A stretch of DNA of 64,000 nt from Prionace glauca (lineage: Eukaryota > Chordata > Chondrichthyes > Carcharhiniformes > Carcharhinidae). Positions 20,975 to 30,244 of this stretch are shown here, in pieces. The stretch covers positions 18,508,960 to 18,572,959 of the forward strand of contig CM075760.1 of assembly GCA_037974335.1 (NCBI GenBank). Direction: 5' to 3'. Positions within the stretch are counted from its first letter, which is position 1, and every line of letters begins with the position of its first letter. The notes below the pieces were generated by a model that ran no database searches, was not told the origin of the DNA, and was given only the letters and a program-made list of their open reading frames with translations. Made by a program: the position numbers and the translations under genes.

Positions 20975-21584
20975 TTCTATTGAGAAAGCTGTTTTAGATT
21001 TCAGACAATTCACGGCAAAGACAAATTTGGGACAGTCACTGATTCGCTGCAGATAACAGATATTTCATACCTTATCCCTCCCCAACATCACAGGCTAAGT
21101 GGGCCGAATGGCCTTCTTGGATGCTCTAGGATTTTACCAACGTGAAGAATTTCTGAGCCGAGGTCGCCATTGGTCAAATACAACAATCCACGTCCTCCCG
21201 CTGCAACAAATATACTTTGCCTCTGAACTGTTGTTAGGTAACAAGGGAAGGCCATTCAGCCCTTTGCTCCTGCTCTGCCAACCTCTCAATTGGCTTTACA
21301 GAAATTTGCAACATGGCCTTGCCCGTGACGCCTCAACATCTGGTAGAAAATAAATACAATTCAGCGGATAATATCTAATTTGATAGCTAATCTTTCTCTC
21401 CTTACAGATGTTTCCTGACCTGCTGGGATTTTTTTTACCAGAATTATCTGTTCTTATTGCCATAATCCTGTTAGATTTCGAAGAGGTAAACAGACATGTC
21501 GAGTCTGAAAGATGTGTTTACATTTAGTTGAATCAACAGTTACTCGGGCTCATTTTCCAAAAGAGAGATATTTTTATTTATTCA
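20975..21584. other. No feature recognised
   Basis: A short LINE-tail-like phrase (GTGGGCCGAATGGCCTTCTT) near 21096 is the only recognisable piece. Confidence 0.4.
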
Positions 21585-21885
21585 TGGGACATGGGCACCG
21601 TTATCTGGCCAGAATTTATTATCCATTCCCAATTGCCCTTGAGAGTCAACCAAATTGCACATGTAGGCCAGATCAGATCAGAATGGCAAATGTATTTCTG
21701 TAAAGGACATGCCTCAACCAGATGGGTTTATTCCAACAGTTGCATTCATCATCAACAGTGTTTTCTTAATTCCAGATTATTAAATTTGAATTCCACCCTC
21801 TACCGTGGTGGGATTCGAACGCAGGGACCCAAGAACACTAGTTGATTTCCTGGATTAATAATCCAGTGAGAAGGTCATAATTGTC
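21585..21885 (-). mobile_element. SINE family 2, long copy
   Basis: The head lies at the right: a tRNA-like region GGATTCGAACGCAGGGACCC and AATAATCCAGTGAG. The body at the left has GGGACATGGGCACCGTTATC and CCATTCCCAATTGCCCTTGA. The same family occurs at 44440-44690 and 60475-60790. Confidence 0.7.
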
Positions 21886-22425
21886 AACCTAGCTGTGTGA
21901 GACCCCTTGGGGATGAGTGAACATAACATGAGAGTTTTTATTTATACCGAGATGGGGAGTGACACAGTTGACTCGGAGACTACTGTGCTGAATCTTAATA
22001 AAGGAGACTATGAAACTATGAGGCATGACTTCGCCTTTATAGATTGGGGAGACTTAAAGGGATGACAATGGATCTCATAGAGGCTTATACAATTCGAACA
22101 GTACAAGACACAGTAGATGAAGAGAGAATATTCCCGATGGTGGGGGAGTCCAGGATCAGGGTTCTGAGGATTCAGCGTAGACCATTTAGGATTATAGTGA
22201 GGAGACATTTCTTCACCCAAAGAGTGGCGAACCTGTGAAATTCATTACCACAGGAAATAGTTGTTGCCAAAAGACTGAATTTATTCAAGAAGCAGCTGGA
22301 TGTAGCACTTGGACGAATGAGATCAAACGCTATTGGGAGAAAGCAGGATTTGTCTATTGAGTGGATGAACAACAATGATCATAATAAATGGCAGATTATA
22401 TTTGAAAAGCCAGAGAGCGCTGAAA
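21886..22425 (+). mobile_element. CR1-type LINE fragments
   Basis: An internal piece (ACCCCTTGGGGATGAGTGAACATAA-like) joins a 3' end reading GGATCTCATAGAGGCTTATA, TTCTTCACCCAAAGAGTGG and a weak tail. Confidence 0.6.
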
Positions 22426-22479
22426 CCCACTGTATGCACATAAATGCCTCTCTGGACATATAATTTTCAATTTTGCGCT

Positions 22480-22625
22480 GTGCTGTCCATTTGACCAGTC
22501 CTTCTATATCGATCTGCAATGTAAGGCTTTCCACCCCGCTATTTACCACACCAGCAATTTGTGTGTCATCTACGAATTTACTGATTATATCCTTTGGATC
22601 GCTACCGTTCTAACTAAATATCGAA
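22480..22625 (-). mobile_element. CR1-type LINE fragment
   Basis: The minus strand matches the RT region at 7320-7440, including the GATGACACACAAATTGCTG segment. From 22626 to 23225 nothing is recognised. Confidence 0.5.
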
Positions 22626-23225
22626 TGATGCATTAATCTATCTAACAGCTTGTTTTTAATTTTAAGCATTGCTTTCGCTTTTGTCACCATTCGCCAGACA
22701 CGGATTCAGCAGAAATATCCATCTAAGAGTAGAGATAAATCAGCTGGCACCTATTTGGCACAACATTCAGTTGGTTCCCGCAGGCAAAGGTGAGTTTCTA
22801 AGTACTGTCATAGCAATGAGCACTGTGACTAGTTATCAGCATAAAGCTACAACTGCATCAGCTCATTCAGATTCCAACCAATATATACAACAAGGATCGG
22901 CATATTCACCAATGTGTGTGGGAGCCTCCACAACTGCCATGATGAGCGAATATAAACATTAAAAAATATCTATTGCCAAGAGAGGAACAATGCATCTTAT
23001 AAAATTCTACAGGTCTATGCACATCCAAGTCCAAATTAGAAGCCAAATTGCCTCCCTTCACCTAACGGTGCAGTTAGGCAGGATTCCTCTGCCTTCAGTG
23101 ATAGCTATTTCTGGAACATGTCACTAGACTGTTGTAAAGCGCTGAAAGCGTGAGAGAGCCATAATATATATCATGCCTGGCTGAGCAGGAGTCACTCTCT
23201 CAGTCCCAATCTTTAGCAGCGTTGT

Positions 23226-23332
23226 TTTCCCACCTTCCTTGGTCATCAGAGCCTAGGGTAGGGACTCGTACCCGGCGTTTCTGGCTCAGAGGCAGCGATT
23301 TTAGCCCACTGTACCGCAACACCTCCGCAAAG
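23226..23332 (-). mobile_element. tRNA-like SINE fragment
   Basis: The reverse complement has a TGCGGTACAGTGGGCTAAAA head with A/B-box-like spacing and a GGGTACGAGTCCCTACC B-box-like segment. Confidence 0.45.
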
Positions 23333-23334
23333 TA

Positions 23335-23960
23335 TGAATGGCCATTGTGTTGCTGCAGCTGTATAGGGCATTGGTGAGGCCGCAGCTGGAGTACTGTGTG
23401 CAGTTTTGGGCGCCGCACCTGCACAAGGATATTTTGGCCCTGGAGGGAGTGCAGAGGAGGTTTACTCGGCTGATACCGGAGTTGAGGGGATTGAGCTATG
23501 AGGAGAGGCTGAATAAACTAGGCTTGTACTCGTTAGAGTTTAGAAGAATGAGGGGAGATCTCATTGAGACGTATAAGATGATGAATGGGATGGATAGGAT
23601 AGAGGTGGAGAGACTGTTCCCGCTCAAAAAAGACAGTAGGACTAGGGGGCACAGCCTCAAGATAAAGGGGGGGCGGTTTAGAACAGAGTTGAGGAGGAAC
23701 TTCTTCACTCAAAGGGTGGTGAATCTCTGGAATTCCCTGCCCGTTGAAGTGGTGGAGGCTGCCTCGCTAAATATTTTTAAGAAACGGGTTGATGGGTTTT
23801 TGATAAGAGGAGGGATTAAGGGTTATGGGGAGAGGGCAGGAAGGTGGAGCTGAGTCACGACAGATCAGCCATGATCTTATTGAATGGCGGGGCAGGCTCG
23901 AGGGGCCAGATGGCCTACTCCTGCTCCTATTTCTTATGTTCTTATGTTCTTATTTCTTAT
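23335..23960 (+). mobile_element. CR1-type LINE 3' end, well preserved
   Basis: One open frame of 171 codons gives the RT-ORF C terminus (QLEYCVQFWAPHLHKDILAL, GLSYEERLNKLGLYSLEFRR, RNFFTQRVVNLWNSLPVEVV). The element ends with CTCCTGCTCCTATTTCTTAT and a TTCTTATG tail. A near-identical 3' copy is at 36866-37115, so this subfamily was active recently. Confidence 0.9.
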
Positions 23961-24086
23961 TACATCGCCTCCTTTAAATCTGTACTTATTTTAAAAATAC
24001 ACGAATTGGTCACATGTTTGGAACTGTAAATATTGATTGTCATCCTACTGTAAATAGATTATGATGGAAGATTGTTGAGGACTTAC

Positions 24087-24146
24087 TGGGCTCCACAGTG
24101 AGTTTGGTCCCTTTGCCAAAGACAAGCTTCTCAGTTCGGTAATTAG
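24087..24146 (-). CDS. TCR alpha/delta-like J segment, J2
   Basis: The minus strand encodes NYRTEKLVFGKGTKLTVEP, with a canonical Phe-Gly-Lys-Gly turn and donor CCCA/GTAAGTC. It closely resembles known J alpha/delta ends (KGTKLTVEP). It is second in order after the supporting V. Its heptamer CATTGTG (24147-24153 on the plus strand as CACAATG) is good, but the nonamer 12 bp away is poor. Confidence 0.88.
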
Positions 24147-24153
24147 CACAATG
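24147..24153 (-). other. Heptamer of J2 recombination signal
   Basis: Plus-strand CACAATG directly abuts J2. At 12 bp spacing the nonamer position reads AGTACACAA, a weak match, so the efficiency of this signal is doubtful. Confidence 0.6.
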
Positions 24154-24439
24154 TTAGCAGAAAATAGTACACAATAGCTAGTACAAAATATAGACCTAGC
24201 CATCTGAACACAGGGATAGCTCACATTCACTTTGAGTTCGTGCCACTTGTTTTAATTAACTTCTCTCCTGAACCAAATACAACCGTTCCTTCCCTCTCCC
24301 TCACACTGAGCTCCCACTGTTTATTTTTTGGCTATTTCAGGGAACAATATTTGGATAATAAGTTGACTGTGTTTTACATGTTCCATCTTCATCAGTACGT
24401 CTCCCTGAATACCCAGGAGAAACAAATCCGAGGAAAATA

Positions 24440-24640
24440 GTTTGACATCATCATACGAACGTGCAAAGTGGGAGCTGGAGTAAGGCACTGGGCCGCTCCA
24501 GCCCAACCGCTGTTCAGTAACATCATGACTGATTTGATTGTAACTTCACCCCCACATGCCTGCCTGCCCCCGACCACCGGTTACCCTTGTTAATCAAGCA
24601 TCCAGCTAGCTGTCTTTAAAATAATCGAAGGTCCTGTTTC
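24440..24640 (-). mobile_element. CR1-type LINE 3' end fragment
   Basis: The reverse complement reads as the decayed LINE end, with ATCAGTCATGATGTTACTGA and the GGGCTGGAGCGGCCCAGTGC tail. From 24641 to 25236 I recognise no feature. Confidence 0.5.
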
Positions 24641-25236
24641 CCCTGACGATTGAGAAAGAAAGTTCACGAAACTCACGACTCTTTAAGAGACAAAAGGTCT
24701 CCTCATGTCTGCCTTCAAAGGAGAGACCCTTTTATTTGAACCATAATACACCCAATGTATTGCTCTGAAAATAACACTGCTCATTGTTCTGTCTGTTGTG
24801 GAGGTAGGTGTCCTCCTGTCTACTCTATCTCTGACCCTTACTAGTCTGAAGCAACTTTTACAGTGCTGTTTATCTCTATGACACCATGACCCTGTTGGGG
24901 TGTTCCTCTTTTTATTATCTATCAATGTATCATTTCATTGCATTACACACAATCATTTCAGCAATGCATTTCCTTGCCAGCTACCAGGTGGGTTTTTATG
25001 ATAAAGGTCAGTTAAATGTTTTAAGGAAACAATCCTGGATTGTGGAAACAATAAAACTCTCATCTGCTCCATCTCAATACCCAGTGAAGCTGCTGTTTGG
25101 ATTCCCAATGAGAACTGCTCACCCGTTCCATACAAAAATAGTGTTTTTTGAAATAACACAGTGACTGTGTGGCTCCATAAAGCCATGGAGGGGAAATAAC
25201 ATGTTGAGTAATCATTATCCAGGATTAGTTACTTAC

Positions 25237-25297
25237 TGGGTTCCACAATCAGCCTGGTTCCATTGCCAAAGAGAAGTTTTCTAGTCATTTCATGTTA
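25237..25297 (-). CDS. TCR alpha/delta-like J segment, J1
   Basis: The minus strand encodes HEMTRKLLFGNGTRLIVEP, with Phe-Gly-Asn-Gly and donor CCCA/GTAAGTA. It is the first J after the supporting V; only about 0.24 kb separates its signal from that of the V. The first three bases next to the heptamer read TAA in this frame, so a productive join must trim them. Confidence 0.88.
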
Positions 25298-25325
25298 CAC
25301 ACTGTTTGATTCCATAACCAGATCC
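25298..25325 (-). other. 12-type recombination signal of J1
   Basis: Plus-strand order: heptamer CACACTG (25298-25304), 12-bp spacer, nonamer ACCAGATCC (25317-25325), six of nine to consensus. A G-rich unique stretch follows to 25534, with no D segment I can support. Confidence 0.7.
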
Positions 25326-25534
25326 ATTGTGATCTCATCCACCTCTCTCTGCCCTTCTGCTGTGTTCCAGCACCGTGGGGAAGGGGAGGGGGGTGGAGGA
25401 AAGGTGGGGATGGGGTGGGGGTCAGTAATTGTGTACACTCGGTGGGGATGGAAGGCGGTTGTGGGGAGTGGTGTTGGGACGGTGCTATTCAGAGAGCTTG
25501 GTTTTTTCCCGTGGTGCTAGGAGGTTATTGTACG

Positions 25535-25573
25535 GGTGTTAAGGGAGATTCAACTACCGTGGTTCTGGCTGTG
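25535..25573 (-). other. 23-type recombination signal of the supporting V
   Basis: Minus strand: heptamer CACAGCC directly after the V, 23-bp spacer, nonamer CTTAACACC. The heptamer is good and the nonamer partial (five of nine). Confidence 0.65.
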
Positions 25574-25863
25574 CCGACTCAGTCCACAGTAATATGTAGC
25601 CGAGTCACTTAGTTGCAGTTTGGAGATCTTTAACTGGCTGCTTTTCTTGACAGAATCGATAGAAACAGAAATTCTCCCTCCGGCAGCGGTTTCTTTATTG
25701 TCCCCTCCTGAAGTGTGTGTCTGAAGCAAGTATTTCAGAGCCTGTCCTGGGGACTGACTGTACCAGTGTATTATGTACTGACAGAACCCAGAATATACAC
25801 AGCTTAATGTAACCGTGTCATCGGCAGCAGACATTTGGAGAGGCGAATTCTTGGGAAAGGAAT
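25574..25863 (-). CDS. Leaderless TCR delta/alpha V exon (NAR-TCR supporting V)
   Basis: After an acceptor (TTATCCTGCAG, ending at 25864) the minus strand encodes a 96-residue V domain: SFPKNSPLQMSAADDTVTLS, the first-strand Cys, WYSQSPGQALKYLLQ, GGRISVSIDSVKKSSQLKIS, then LQLSDSATYYC and a short CGLSR end at the recombination signal. Both canonical Cys and the framework Trp are present. The style (SPGQALKYLL, SATYYC) is TCR alpha/delta. No leader exon precedes it for 1.6 kb. Instead a NAR V-D-J lies upstream in the same orientation, and its J donor leaves one base (phase 1) that fits this acceptor. That is the known layout of NAR-TCR, in which the NAR domain is spliced onto a membrane-proximal supporting V. 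A non-canonical Cys lies in CDR1 (SGFCQYIIHW). A plain V alpha/delta with an undetected leader is the alternative. Confidence 0.88.
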
Positions 25864-26039
25864 CTGCAGGATAACAAAAAAAATCTTTTTTTAGGTCTTG
25901 CCATTTTCTACCCAGGGATTGAGTCAGTTGCAGGAGGAGCTCAGTTTTAGGCGGTGTTGTTATTATTTTAATTCTAATGGAACGAGATTCACTTATTCTA
26001 TAAACCAGTGTACAATGAGGTGACATTTTATTTTGCACA

Positions 26040-26550
26040 AGCTCGAATGATCTGTAACGATGTTATTAAACTGGAGAGAGTCCAGAAGAGATTAACAAGG
26101 ATGTTCCCAGGACTCAAGGGACTGAGGTTAAGGGAGAGATTGGACTTTTTCCTTTGGAGCATAGGAGATAGAGGGGTGATCTTGTAGAAGTTTATAAGAT
26201 CATGAGAGGCACGGATAGGGCGAATGAACTCAGTTTTATTTCCAGCGTTCGGAATCGAGGACAAGTAGGAACAGGGAAAGGATTAACGGGAACCTGCAAA
26301 AAAAAATTTTTTTTTTACACAGAGGGTGATAGGTGTGTGGAATGAGCTGCCGGAGGAAGTGGTTGAGGCAGGGACATTGACAACATTTAAAAGGCATTTG
26401 GACAGATACATGGAGAGGGAAGTTTTAGAGGGATATGGGCCAATGCAGGCCAATGGCTGAGCTTAAATGGACATTTTGATCGGCACATGGATCAGTTTGG
26501 ACCGAAGAGTCTGTCTTTCTGCCGTAAATTCTGTCAATCTATGAACACAC
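26040..26550 (+). mobile_element. CR1-type LINE 3' end
   Basis: It reads ATTAAACTGGAGAGAGTCCA, AGGATGTTCCCAGGACTCAA, GGAAGTGGTTGAGGCAGGGA and the tail CTGCCGTAAATTCTGTCAAT. It lies in the spacer between NAR J and the supporting V, that is, within the predicted NAR-TCR intron. Confidence 0.8.
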
Positions 26551-27526
26551 TGTCAGCTTAGTAGGAGCTGGTTTAAGAGTGAAATATGAATGAGTAATGA
26601 TCACAATCATGAACTGGAAAATAATAGGTTTATCCGGAATATTCATGGCTTGTGGAAGAAATGGATTTCATTCATAAAGGGGCAGCATCTACCCGAGGGG
26701 CCGAATCTCGCCCTTCCATGCTAAATGATTCTCCCGTATATGCTCGGTTTCAACTTTCATTTTCCAGGTTGAGAGACAAACTGAGGGAACATTTTATTAT
26801 CAGTGATGCAATCCATTTCTAGAAATGATTGTCAAAGCGTAACCCAGCTGTGTCACATCACAGTGCACAGTAAGATCCAACAAAGAATGACTGTTGTTTA
26901 TCAGCTCAAACGTGGCAGAAACATGCCGAACAACGGTGGCCAAATGTCATACCTTTATTTCAGTTTAACACTTTCTGGGAGCATTTTTTAAATCTATTTG
27001 TTTATTTTTCTGTCAGTATCATGTTTTCCCTCCTTCACTTTACATTGAAATCTCTAATCAGATTAATTTCATTCACTTTTTGTTGTTTGGGTTTTTTGTG
27101 TCGTGGGAACATGGCCCAAAGTCTTCTATTTGTTGTCAGCTGCGTTCATTCTGTTCAGTTTCCGCAGTGGTTTTACTGTCAACTCCCACATCACACCTAA
27201 CACTGGCACCCCCACCCCGTGTCTCACCGCCCTTTCCCCCGAACCCACTCCGCCCCCATCCCTTCCTCCCCTCCCCCCCCACCCCAAAAGCCTCGTCCCA
27301 CTATTCCTGCCCCACTGACCGCTGACTCCATCAGGTCTCACAGACACTTTCCCCGGGACTGACTGGAGCCGACCCCAGAATCACACCCTGCTCCCAACTC
27401 GGAATCTGTACCGGATGATTCTCCACAGGTAGATTCGATGGGATTGAAATACAGATCACAATGATAAAGTGAAGGGGGACATTAAACGAGACAGACTGTA
27501 ACAAGGCGGGGTTTGGAATTACTTAC
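26551..27526. other. Predicted intron of NAR-TCR
   Basis: This is unique sequence with a C-rich stretch at 27190-27310. There is no exon, repeat or signal I can support. It lies between NAR J and the supporting V and would be removed by splicing if the unit is used as proposed. Confidence 0.5.
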
Positions 27527-27585
27527 CGGCTGTGACCTTCACCACCGTCCCGGATCCATCCACATAATCATATTTCCATTCTTTA
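27527..27585 (-). CDS. NAR-type J segment
   Basis: The minus strand encodes KEWKYDYVDGSGTVVKVTA and ends at the donor GCCG/GTAAGTAA (last exon base 27527). The Gly-Ser-Gly-Thr-Val-Val-x-Val core is like the IgNAR J ending GGGTVVTV. The usual aromatic residue before the Gly-x-Gly is replaced by Asp. Its donor phase matches the supporting V acceptor at 25863. No other J lies near it. Confidence 0.85.
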
Positions 27586-27624
27586 CACAGTGACTCCGCC
27601 CTCAGTCTCCCCGGTACAAAAACT
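27586..27624 (-). other. 23-type recombination signal of NAR J
   Basis: Plus-strand order: perfect heptamer CACAGTG (27586-27592), 23-bp spacer, nonamer ACAAAAACT (27616-27624), eight of nine to consensus. Confidence 0.92.
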
Positions 27625-27935
27625 ACCGATATCTCAATCTGCCGGAAAACCATCACCAGTCACTCGGAAATGTCCAATTATTCGGGGGATTTAAAATCAA
27701 TAAATAATATTCAAGGTTTCAACGTCTCTGTCGGTTCAAATTGTAATTTTGTGAGGCCCGAGCTCTCAGTAAATGGCCACAGGAAGGAAAAAATAATTCA
27801 TATATCGCAAAAAAAATCAAAGAAAGATGTGAGTGGTGGAGATTACAGTGGAAATAATCCAGATTACAGCGATAATAAAATCAAACCAATGATTCAAAGT
27901 CTGGGCACTGAGAATTTATAGTGTAATTGTGCACA

Positions 27936-28007
27936 GGTATTTGTTCAGCTTCTTTCCACCGTGAGTATCCCAAAAGTTACACAGTGATACAGTTCAGCAT
28001 CAAAACC
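27936..28007 (-). other. NAR D segment with 12-type signals on both sides
   Basis: Plus-strand order: nonamer GGTATTTGT (27936-27944), 12-bp spacer, heptamer CACCGTG, a 16-bp core (27964-27979), perfect heptamer CACAGTG (27980-27986), 12-bp spacer, nonamer ATCAAAACC (27999-28007). On the coding strand the core is TAACTTTTGGGATACT. Twelve-type signals on both sides let it join a 23-type V and a 23-type J. I find only one convincing D, whereas IgNAR clusters usually have three. Confidence 0.9.
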
Positions 28008-28355
28008 TCTGGTACTGGGTGGGATGTTGGGACATGAATTAAAAGCGCAGAATGTGGCTCCCAGTTCCGGCTGTGAGCCTAGGGTCCAATCTGGTGTCAG
28101 GGTTTGTAACTGGGATCAGTCATTCCCATTCCCAATTCACCGACAACACTCCCAGGAATGATACCCCCATCCACTCACACTCCGTATTTATAAAACTCAA
28201 AATGTCAACGGTAACAATCAGGTCTTATTCAAAATAAACTGTGGCCCCCAGATTGTGAGGCACAACTGTGGGGATTGGTGGGTGGAGATGGGGGTTGTTG
28301 TTCTGGGTAGATTAACTCCGGTTTTTCGTTTGGTTCTGTGAGAATCTGCAGGATG

Positions 28356-28393
28356 AGTTTTTGTATCGTGGGAAGCCGAGGCCCATCACTGTG
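28356..28393 (-). other. 23-type recombination signal of NAR V
   Basis: Minus strand: perfect heptamer CACAGTG immediately after the V, a 22-bp spacer, then nonamer ACAAAAACT. Twenty-two is within the tolerated range of the 23-type. Confidence 0.92.
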
Positions 28394-28675
28394 TGTAGTA
28401 CTTATAATGAGCTTTACAGTAATAGGTGGCGGCGTCTTCAACTCTCACATCCCGAATTTCCAGCGAAAATGTCTTTCCTGCTTTGTTCACAGACACAATA
28501 AATCTCCCTCCGCTGGAGATCCGCTCCCAGTCCTTCCCGGGCTGGGTTTGTTTGAAGAACTCGCCGTTTTGCAAGTAATAGTAATAACCATCTAAAACAC
28601 AGGTGATGGTGAGAGACTGACACTCCTGCTTGGTCACCTCTCCTGGGCTCTGTACCACCGACTGACTGAAAGATC
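28394..28675 (-). CDS. NAR-type V exon (IgNAR/NAR-TCR family)
   Basis: The minus strand, from an acceptor (TTTAATTTCCAG) at 28676, encodes RSFSQSVVQSPGEVTKQECQ, SLTITC, then GGRFIVSVNKAGKTFSLEIR, VEDAATYYC and KAHYKYYT to the recombination signal. The short distance between the framework-2 region and GGRF (no CDR2 loop), the SVNKAGKTFSLEI strand and the VEDAATYYCKA ending are hallmarks of NAR V domains (compare IgNAR TVNSGSKSFSLRI and VEDSGTYRCKA). Two unusual points: the conserved framework Trp is Phe (GEFFKQTQPG), and an extra Cys lies between the first two strands (KQECQS). With one D, one J and a leaderless TCR V downstream, I assign it to NAR-TCR rather than secreted IgNAR. No stop or frame break is present. 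Confidence 0.9.
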
Positions 28676-28823
28676 CTGGAAATTAAACACAGAGAGTTTA
28701 ATGGGCCATCAGAGCTGAACCACACAATGGAGCTAAAACCCCAAACAGTGTCTGTAATTGGGATGGACTGGGACAGCTTTATACCCAATCCACACAATGT
28801 GGGTTAGTTTGATCGGTACTCAC

Positions 28824-28866
28824 GGGGTAAACAGACACACAGGGTGAAAACAAGAAGGATTCCCAT
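28824..28866 (-). CDS. Leader exon of the NAR V
   Basis: ATG at 28866 on the minus strand opens MGILLVFTLCVCLP, a typical signal-peptide core, ending at donor CCCC/GTGAGTACC. One base of the next codon is left (phase 1), which fits the V exon acceptor after a 148-bp intron, as in ordinary V genes. No octamer or clear TATA box was found just upstream. Confidence 0.9.
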
Positions 28867-29239
28867 CTCTCTGCTGCCCGGAGCTGATGGTTTATGTGAC
28901 GGGGAGCTGGAGACTGCAGAGTTTGACTGCTCTGGGACACTGGATCTCAGAACTGAACTGAAATACCTCAGGGCCTGAACATTGTTAATTTAGGCCCCGC
29001 CCATTGTTTAAAATAAAACTCGAGAATGGAAAGGTGGCAGAAAGCTGTGAACATTCAGTCGAGGCCCCACAGTTATCTGGGCCTCGGAGCTCCCGACCCC
29101 AAGATCTGATCCCATAACTCTTCTGGGTGTTGCCACTCAGAGTTTGTGGATGTCCCTCTTTGTCACAAGTAAGGAAAATTTTTCTTTTTCAGTGTCCAAG
29201 TGTAGAGATGACAGTTAGAGCAGTGATATGCTCCTCCTA

Positions 29240-30018
29240 TTAGATGTGGGAGATTAGGGAACTTTCTAGTCCCTGGCGACTATATTTGCGGGAAGTGTGA
29301 CCAGCTGCAGTTCCTCACAAACCCCATGGTTCGGTTCGAGCAGCAGCTGGAAACACTCTTACTGGATCCAGGGTGAGGTAGACAAATGGGTACAAAATTG
29401 GCTTGATAACGGAAGCCAGAGGATGGTTCTAGAGGGTTGATTTTCAAACTGGAGGCCTGTGACCAGCGGTGTGTCTCAGCGATCAGTGCTGGGTACACGG
29501 TTGTTTGTCAGTTATGTTAATGATTTGGATGATAATATAGGGGGCATGGTTAGTAAGTTTGTAGATAACACCAAGATTGATGACATACTGGACAGAGAAG
29601 AAGGTTAATATGGATTGCAACGGGATCTTTATCAATTGGGCCAGTGGACTGGTGAACGGAAGATGGAGTTTTATTTAGAGGGATGCGAGGTGATCCATTT
29701 TGGTCAATCAAATCAGGACAGAACTTATTCATTTAATGGAATGGTGTTGTGGGCAGTTATAGAACAAAAATATCTAGCAGTACAGGTTCGTAGCAGAGTC
29801 ACGGGTGGACAGAGTGGTGAAGAAGGCATTCGGCATGCTTGGTTTCATCTGTCAGAACATTGAATACAGGAGTTGGGATGTCTTGTTGAAGTTGCACAAG
29901 ACATTGGTAAGACCACACTTGGAATACTGTGTACAATTCTGGTCACCCTATTATAGAAATGATATCATTAAACTAGAAAGAGTGCAGAAAAGATTTACTA
30001 GGATGCTGCCAGGACATG
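29240..30018 (+). mobile_element. CR1-type LINE, 5' bit fused to RT 3' half
   Basis: The first 110 bp resemble the ORF1-like start at 38700-38830 (GGGAAGTGTGACCAGCTGCAG). From 29370 the RT half follows: TGTGTCTCAGCGATCAGTGC, MLGFICQNIEYRSWDVLLKL, RPHLEYCVQFWSPYYRNDI. It stops at 30018 where a CA-rich microsatellite begins. Confidence 0.8.
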
Positions 30019-30190
30019 TATACAGATATACACAATCTCAGACAAACAGCTACAGACAAACTAACAGACACACACAAACACATACACGAACACACACAGA
30101 CATGCTCACAAAAACGTAGACTTACATAAACACAAGAACTGGCCCACGCAGACATACAACTATCACACACACCCTCACAAACACAGAGAT
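30019..30190. repeat. CA-rich microsatellite
   Basis: Degenerate ACAGACA/ACACACA repeat abutting the truncated LINE, the same association as at 14280-14355. Confidence 0.8.
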
Positions 30191-30244
30191 AAACTGAGAC
30201 AATGACCAGTTGATGTTAATCTCTAATCCACCTGCTGGGAACTA

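Noticed and set aside
25326-25534. Possible D segment between J1 and the supporting V
   Set aside because: A GGTTTTTTC nonamer-like word is present but no heptamer lies at 12 or 23 bp from it, and no second signal.
28228-28275. Possible second NAR D (ACTGTG ... CACAACT)
   Set aside because: Heptamer-like pieces lack nonamers at 12 or 23 bp.
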